Source of the DNA: Parasitella parasitica | Lineage: Eukaryota; Mucoromycota; Mucoromycetes; Mucorales; Mucoraceae | Direction: 5' to 3' | Length of the DNA: 64,000 nt | Assembly: GCA_025201805.1 (NCBI GenBank) | Contig: MU619239.1 | Coordinates: 3,429 to 67,428, forward strand | Part shown: positions 61,699 to 64,000 of the stretch, in pieces | How the letters are laid out: the number at the start of each line of letters is the position of its first letter | Numbering within the stretch: position 1 is the first letter of the stretch | Translations under genes and position numbers: made by a program | Notes under the pieces: model-generated | What the model was told of the DNA's origin: nothing | What the model saw: only the letters and a program-made list of their open reading frames with translations | Databases searched by the model: none

Positions 61699-63352
61699 GT
61701 TTTCTGGAGAAAACAGGGTTCATATCGTAGAAAACCACAAATGCATGATCAAAATCGAATATATAAGGAAGTGGTATTTACACCTTGCCCATTTTTTTGT
61801 ATCAAATTATATCTATTATAGATTTTATAATAAAACGCCTCCTTCACATCATATTTTATCAAGCAAAATGGACTCTGTTGATCTCAAAATGCCAAAATAC
61901 ATGGTTTACTGTGTAATCATCTCTTGTCTTGGGTCATTCAGTAATGGATGGGTAATTGGCTCCGCTAACGTTCCTGGTGAAGTTACTCATGCCTGCGAGA
62001 ATGGCGCTGCTCATGTTGCTAGCAAGGCCTTCCCTGATTGCCTTCCAATGAACAATGCTCTTTGGGGTTTTGCTGTAGCCTCTTTCTGTGTGGGTGGTTT
62101 GATCGGTGGCCTCTTTGGTGGTGCTATCCAGACTAAATTTGGTCGTAAAAAGACTATCATCTTTAACAACATTGGCTGGATCATTGGAGCTTTATTGATC
62201 GGTGTCTCACTTAATCCTGCTATGTTTATCATCGGTCGTGTCTTGTGTGGTCTCTCTTGTGGTCTTGGATCTCTCTCTACTCCTACATATATTGGTGAAG
62301 TATCTACTATCAAGGCTCGTGGTACTATGGGTACATGCAACCAATTTGCTATAGTTATTGGTATCTTACTCGCCTCTGTTATCGGTCTTCCTCTTGCTTC
62401 TGTTCCTCTCTGGAGAATCAACTACGCTATTGTTGCTATTCCTGCTATTGCTCAATTCTTCTTGATGGCTGGTTGCGTTGAATCACCTCGTTATCTTGTC
62501 TCTATAAATCGCATTGAAGAAGCTAGAGAAAGCCTTCAAAGACTTCGTCCAAATTCCAACATCGATAAAGAGTTCTTTGGTATGATTGAAGGACAGTTGG
62601 GTACTGCTGCTGCTGAAGCTATTGTTGGTGATACTGCATCCTTTGAAGACAAGAAATCTTTTGACGCTCAGCTTGAAGATGGTGTTGTCTCTCGAGATGA
62701 GGGTGCACGCTCTCCTATGAGCATGATTCAAATCTTTACTGATCCTCTCATTCGCCGTATCGCACTTACTGTCATTGCTCTTCACATTACTCAACAATTG
62801 ATTGGTATGAATGCTGTCATGTACTACTCTACTACCATCTTCAACATGGCTTTTGATGCGGAAATGTCCAAATACATGGCTATTGTCACTACTGTTGTTA
62901 ACTTTGCTTCTACTATCCTCTCCTTAATCTTGATTGATCGTATGGGTCGCCGTCCTTTGCTCATGATTGCTGAAGTTGGTGCTTGTATCTTTTCTGTTCT
63001 CTTGATTATTGGCTATGTTTATAATATTGGTGCTCTCTTGATTGTCTCTGTCTTTGGTTATGTTGTTGCCTTTGCAATTGGTGTTGGACCCATTCCTTGG
63101 ATGATGACCTCTGAACTGACTCCTGTCTATGCTTCATCTGCTGTTGGCGCCATCGCTACTGCTGTCAACTGGGCCATGAACTTTTTGATCGGTCAATGCT
63201 TTCCTCTTATCTTTGATGGCATCAAGGGCTACTCATTTGCTATCTTTGCTGGTGTTGCTGCTCTTGCTTTAGTCTTTACCTATTTCAAAGTTCCAGAGAC
63301 TAAGGGTCGCTCTCTTGAAGACATTGTTCGCGGTTTTGAGAAAACTGTTTAA
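61699..63352. repeat. Inverted duplication, right arm (1654 bp)
   Basis: Mate of 58481-60134. The arm ends exactly with the transporter stop codon: immediately past TAA the two copies diverge (TCGTAG versus ATTTTT). Upstream, similarity stops at GTTTTCTGGAG (left mate GTTTTCTAGAG). Confidence 0.95.
61868..63352 (+). CDS. MFS sugar (hexose) transporter, right copy
   Basis: 494 aa, encoded without introns, with the same motifs as the left copy: loop GRKKTIIFNN, QQLIGMN, GRRPLL, PETKGRS. It carries ASVPLW where the left has ASFPLW and ends EKTV instead of EKTA. Both copies are full length, with no breaks, and both have the same 169 bp upstream including the TATATAAGGAAG stretch (about 61761-61772), so both could be expressed. 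They are transcribed away from each other. Divergent 3' flanks would let transcripts be told apart. Confidence 0.95.
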   Translation: MDSVDLKMPKYMVYCVIISCLGSFSNGWVIGSANVPGEVTHACENGAAHVASKAFPDCLPMNNALWGFAVASFCVGGLIGGLFGGAIQTKFGRKKTIIFNNIGWIIGALLIGVSLNPAMFIIGRVLCGLSCGLGSLSTPTYIGEVSTIKARGTMGTCNQFAIVIGILLASVIGLPLASVPLWRINYAIVAIPAIAQFFLMAGCVESPRYLVSINRIEEARESLQRLRPNSNIDKEFFGMIEGQLGTAAAEAIVGDTASFEDKKSFDAQLEDGVVSRDEGARSPMSMIQIFTDPLIRRIALTVIALHITQQLIGMNAVMYYSTTIFNMAFDAEMSKYMAIVTTVVNFASTILSLILIDRMGRRPLLMIAEVGACIFSVLLIIGYVYNIGALLIVSVFGYVVAFAIGVGPIPWMMTSELTPVYASSAVGAIATAVNWAMNFLIGQCFPLIFDGIKGYSFAIFAGVAALALVFTYFKVPETKGRSLEDIVRGFEKTV

Positions 63353-64000
63353 ATTTTTCATTTTAACAATACCCACATAATCATATTAAATCTTGAAAAA
63401 AAACTTGTACATTAAGAATAAATCGAATATACACCTTATTTGCATTTTCTTTTTTATCTTACTTTAACCTGTTGAAAACGCTACTAGATACGTTCACATA
63501 TCAAGAAGTTGGGTGCTCAATCTTTAAAAAAGGTACGTCATAGAGTTTGAATTACTTCACAATTTTAAATCAACAATGATTACATTATATCTGATACATT
63601 TGTCAAGTACAGGCAACGTTTGAATGTAATTTTTTTAACTATTATTTATATTTAAAAAACGAGATACAATATAATATATTTTGTCTCTTATCTTGTCGCA
63701 CATTTTCAAAACGATTCAGAGTTAGTTTAAAGATCCATAGTAAATAAACGGTTAAATAAATTAGGCAATAGCAAAGAAAATTGTATGTGTTCGCTGATGT
63801 TTATCAGCTGTTCCTTATATGTTGATCTAACTTTCATTAGACGTATGTGAATAGCTAACATGTACCCTTTAATCTATGACGATTTACTGGTTTACAAGAC
63901 GCTTTATGATCAAGATGAAAGGTTCAGGGAGATGATGAACAATAGTTTGGCTTGCAGAAGATATACTGTAAATATATTTATAAAATGGTCCGCTTGATTT
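63353..64000. other. Intergenic, AT-rich, nothing recognised
   Basis: No supported gene to the window end. A phrase AAAACGAGATACAATAT near 63657 weakly recalls the TTAACGAGATACGAAAA start of the B-type LTR fragments at 1361 and 2042, not enough to call a repeat. Confidence 0.5.

Noticed and set aside
61610-61867. N-terminal extension of the transporters by up to 86 codons
   Set aside because: The extension differs between copies outside the arm and lacks transporter character; MDSVDLK is the natural start.
62011-62797. Antisense open frames (136 and 104 aa) inside both transporter copies
   Set aside because: Mirror frames of a conserved CDS with biased codons; identical in both copies only because the DNA is.

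Overview
The window is nuclear DNA of a fungus, most likely an early-diverging Mucoromycota (Mucorales-like) species. This is inferred from short introns of about 50-75 nt with GTAAGT-like donors and CTAAC-like branch points, densely packed genes on both strands, AT-rich spacers, CAA/CAG-rich coding repeats, and the mix of protein families. The species cannot be named from the sequence alone. There is one assembly gap (31225-31414).

Layout. 1-4.1 kb has no gene; it is a nest of decayed LTR-like fragments in both orientations that share an AGTATAAATAG TATA motif. 4.1-15 kb holds an eIF4A-III-type DEAD-box helicase, an F-box-like protein, a Golgi GDP-mannose transporter (with a likely 1-nt frameshift), the glutaminase subunit of pyridoxal-phosphate synthase, a CofD/YvcK-like protein, a PI31 proteasome regulator and an unrecognised 415-aa protein. 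15-19.6 kb is gene-poor, with a broken PIF/Harbinger-like transposase. 19.6-31.2 kb holds a PMC1-type Ca2+ ATPase, an Argonaute, a mitochondrial stomatin-like protein and a bHLH factor that runs up to the gap. 31.8-49.1 kb holds IML1/DEPDC5 with a very long glutamine tract, a tail-anchored syntaxin-like protein, a J-domain protein, a small basic protein and PRP8. 49.4-58.3 kb holds a divergent pair (NT-C2 protein and a NEM1/Dullard-type phosphatase), a Tc1-like transposase relic, a DNMT2-type tRNA methyltransferase and an Ima1-type inner nuclear membrane protein. 58.5-63.4 kb is a head-to-head inverted duplication of a sugar transporter gene; its two 1654-bp arms flank a secreted Cys-rich protein gene.

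Most genes are conserved housekeeping genes (splicing, exon junction complex, proteasome, TORC1 control, Ca2+ and sugar transport, vitamin B6). Gene models were built by joining exons by hand at consensus splice sites; for the multi-exon genes the summed exon lengths are divisible by three. Two genes have introns that are multiples of three and free of stops (PDX2, NEM1-like), so retention would give an insertion rather than truncation. The most unusual structure is the transporter palindrome at the right end. I did not find a convincing multi-gene novel system; the candidates are listed with their limits.
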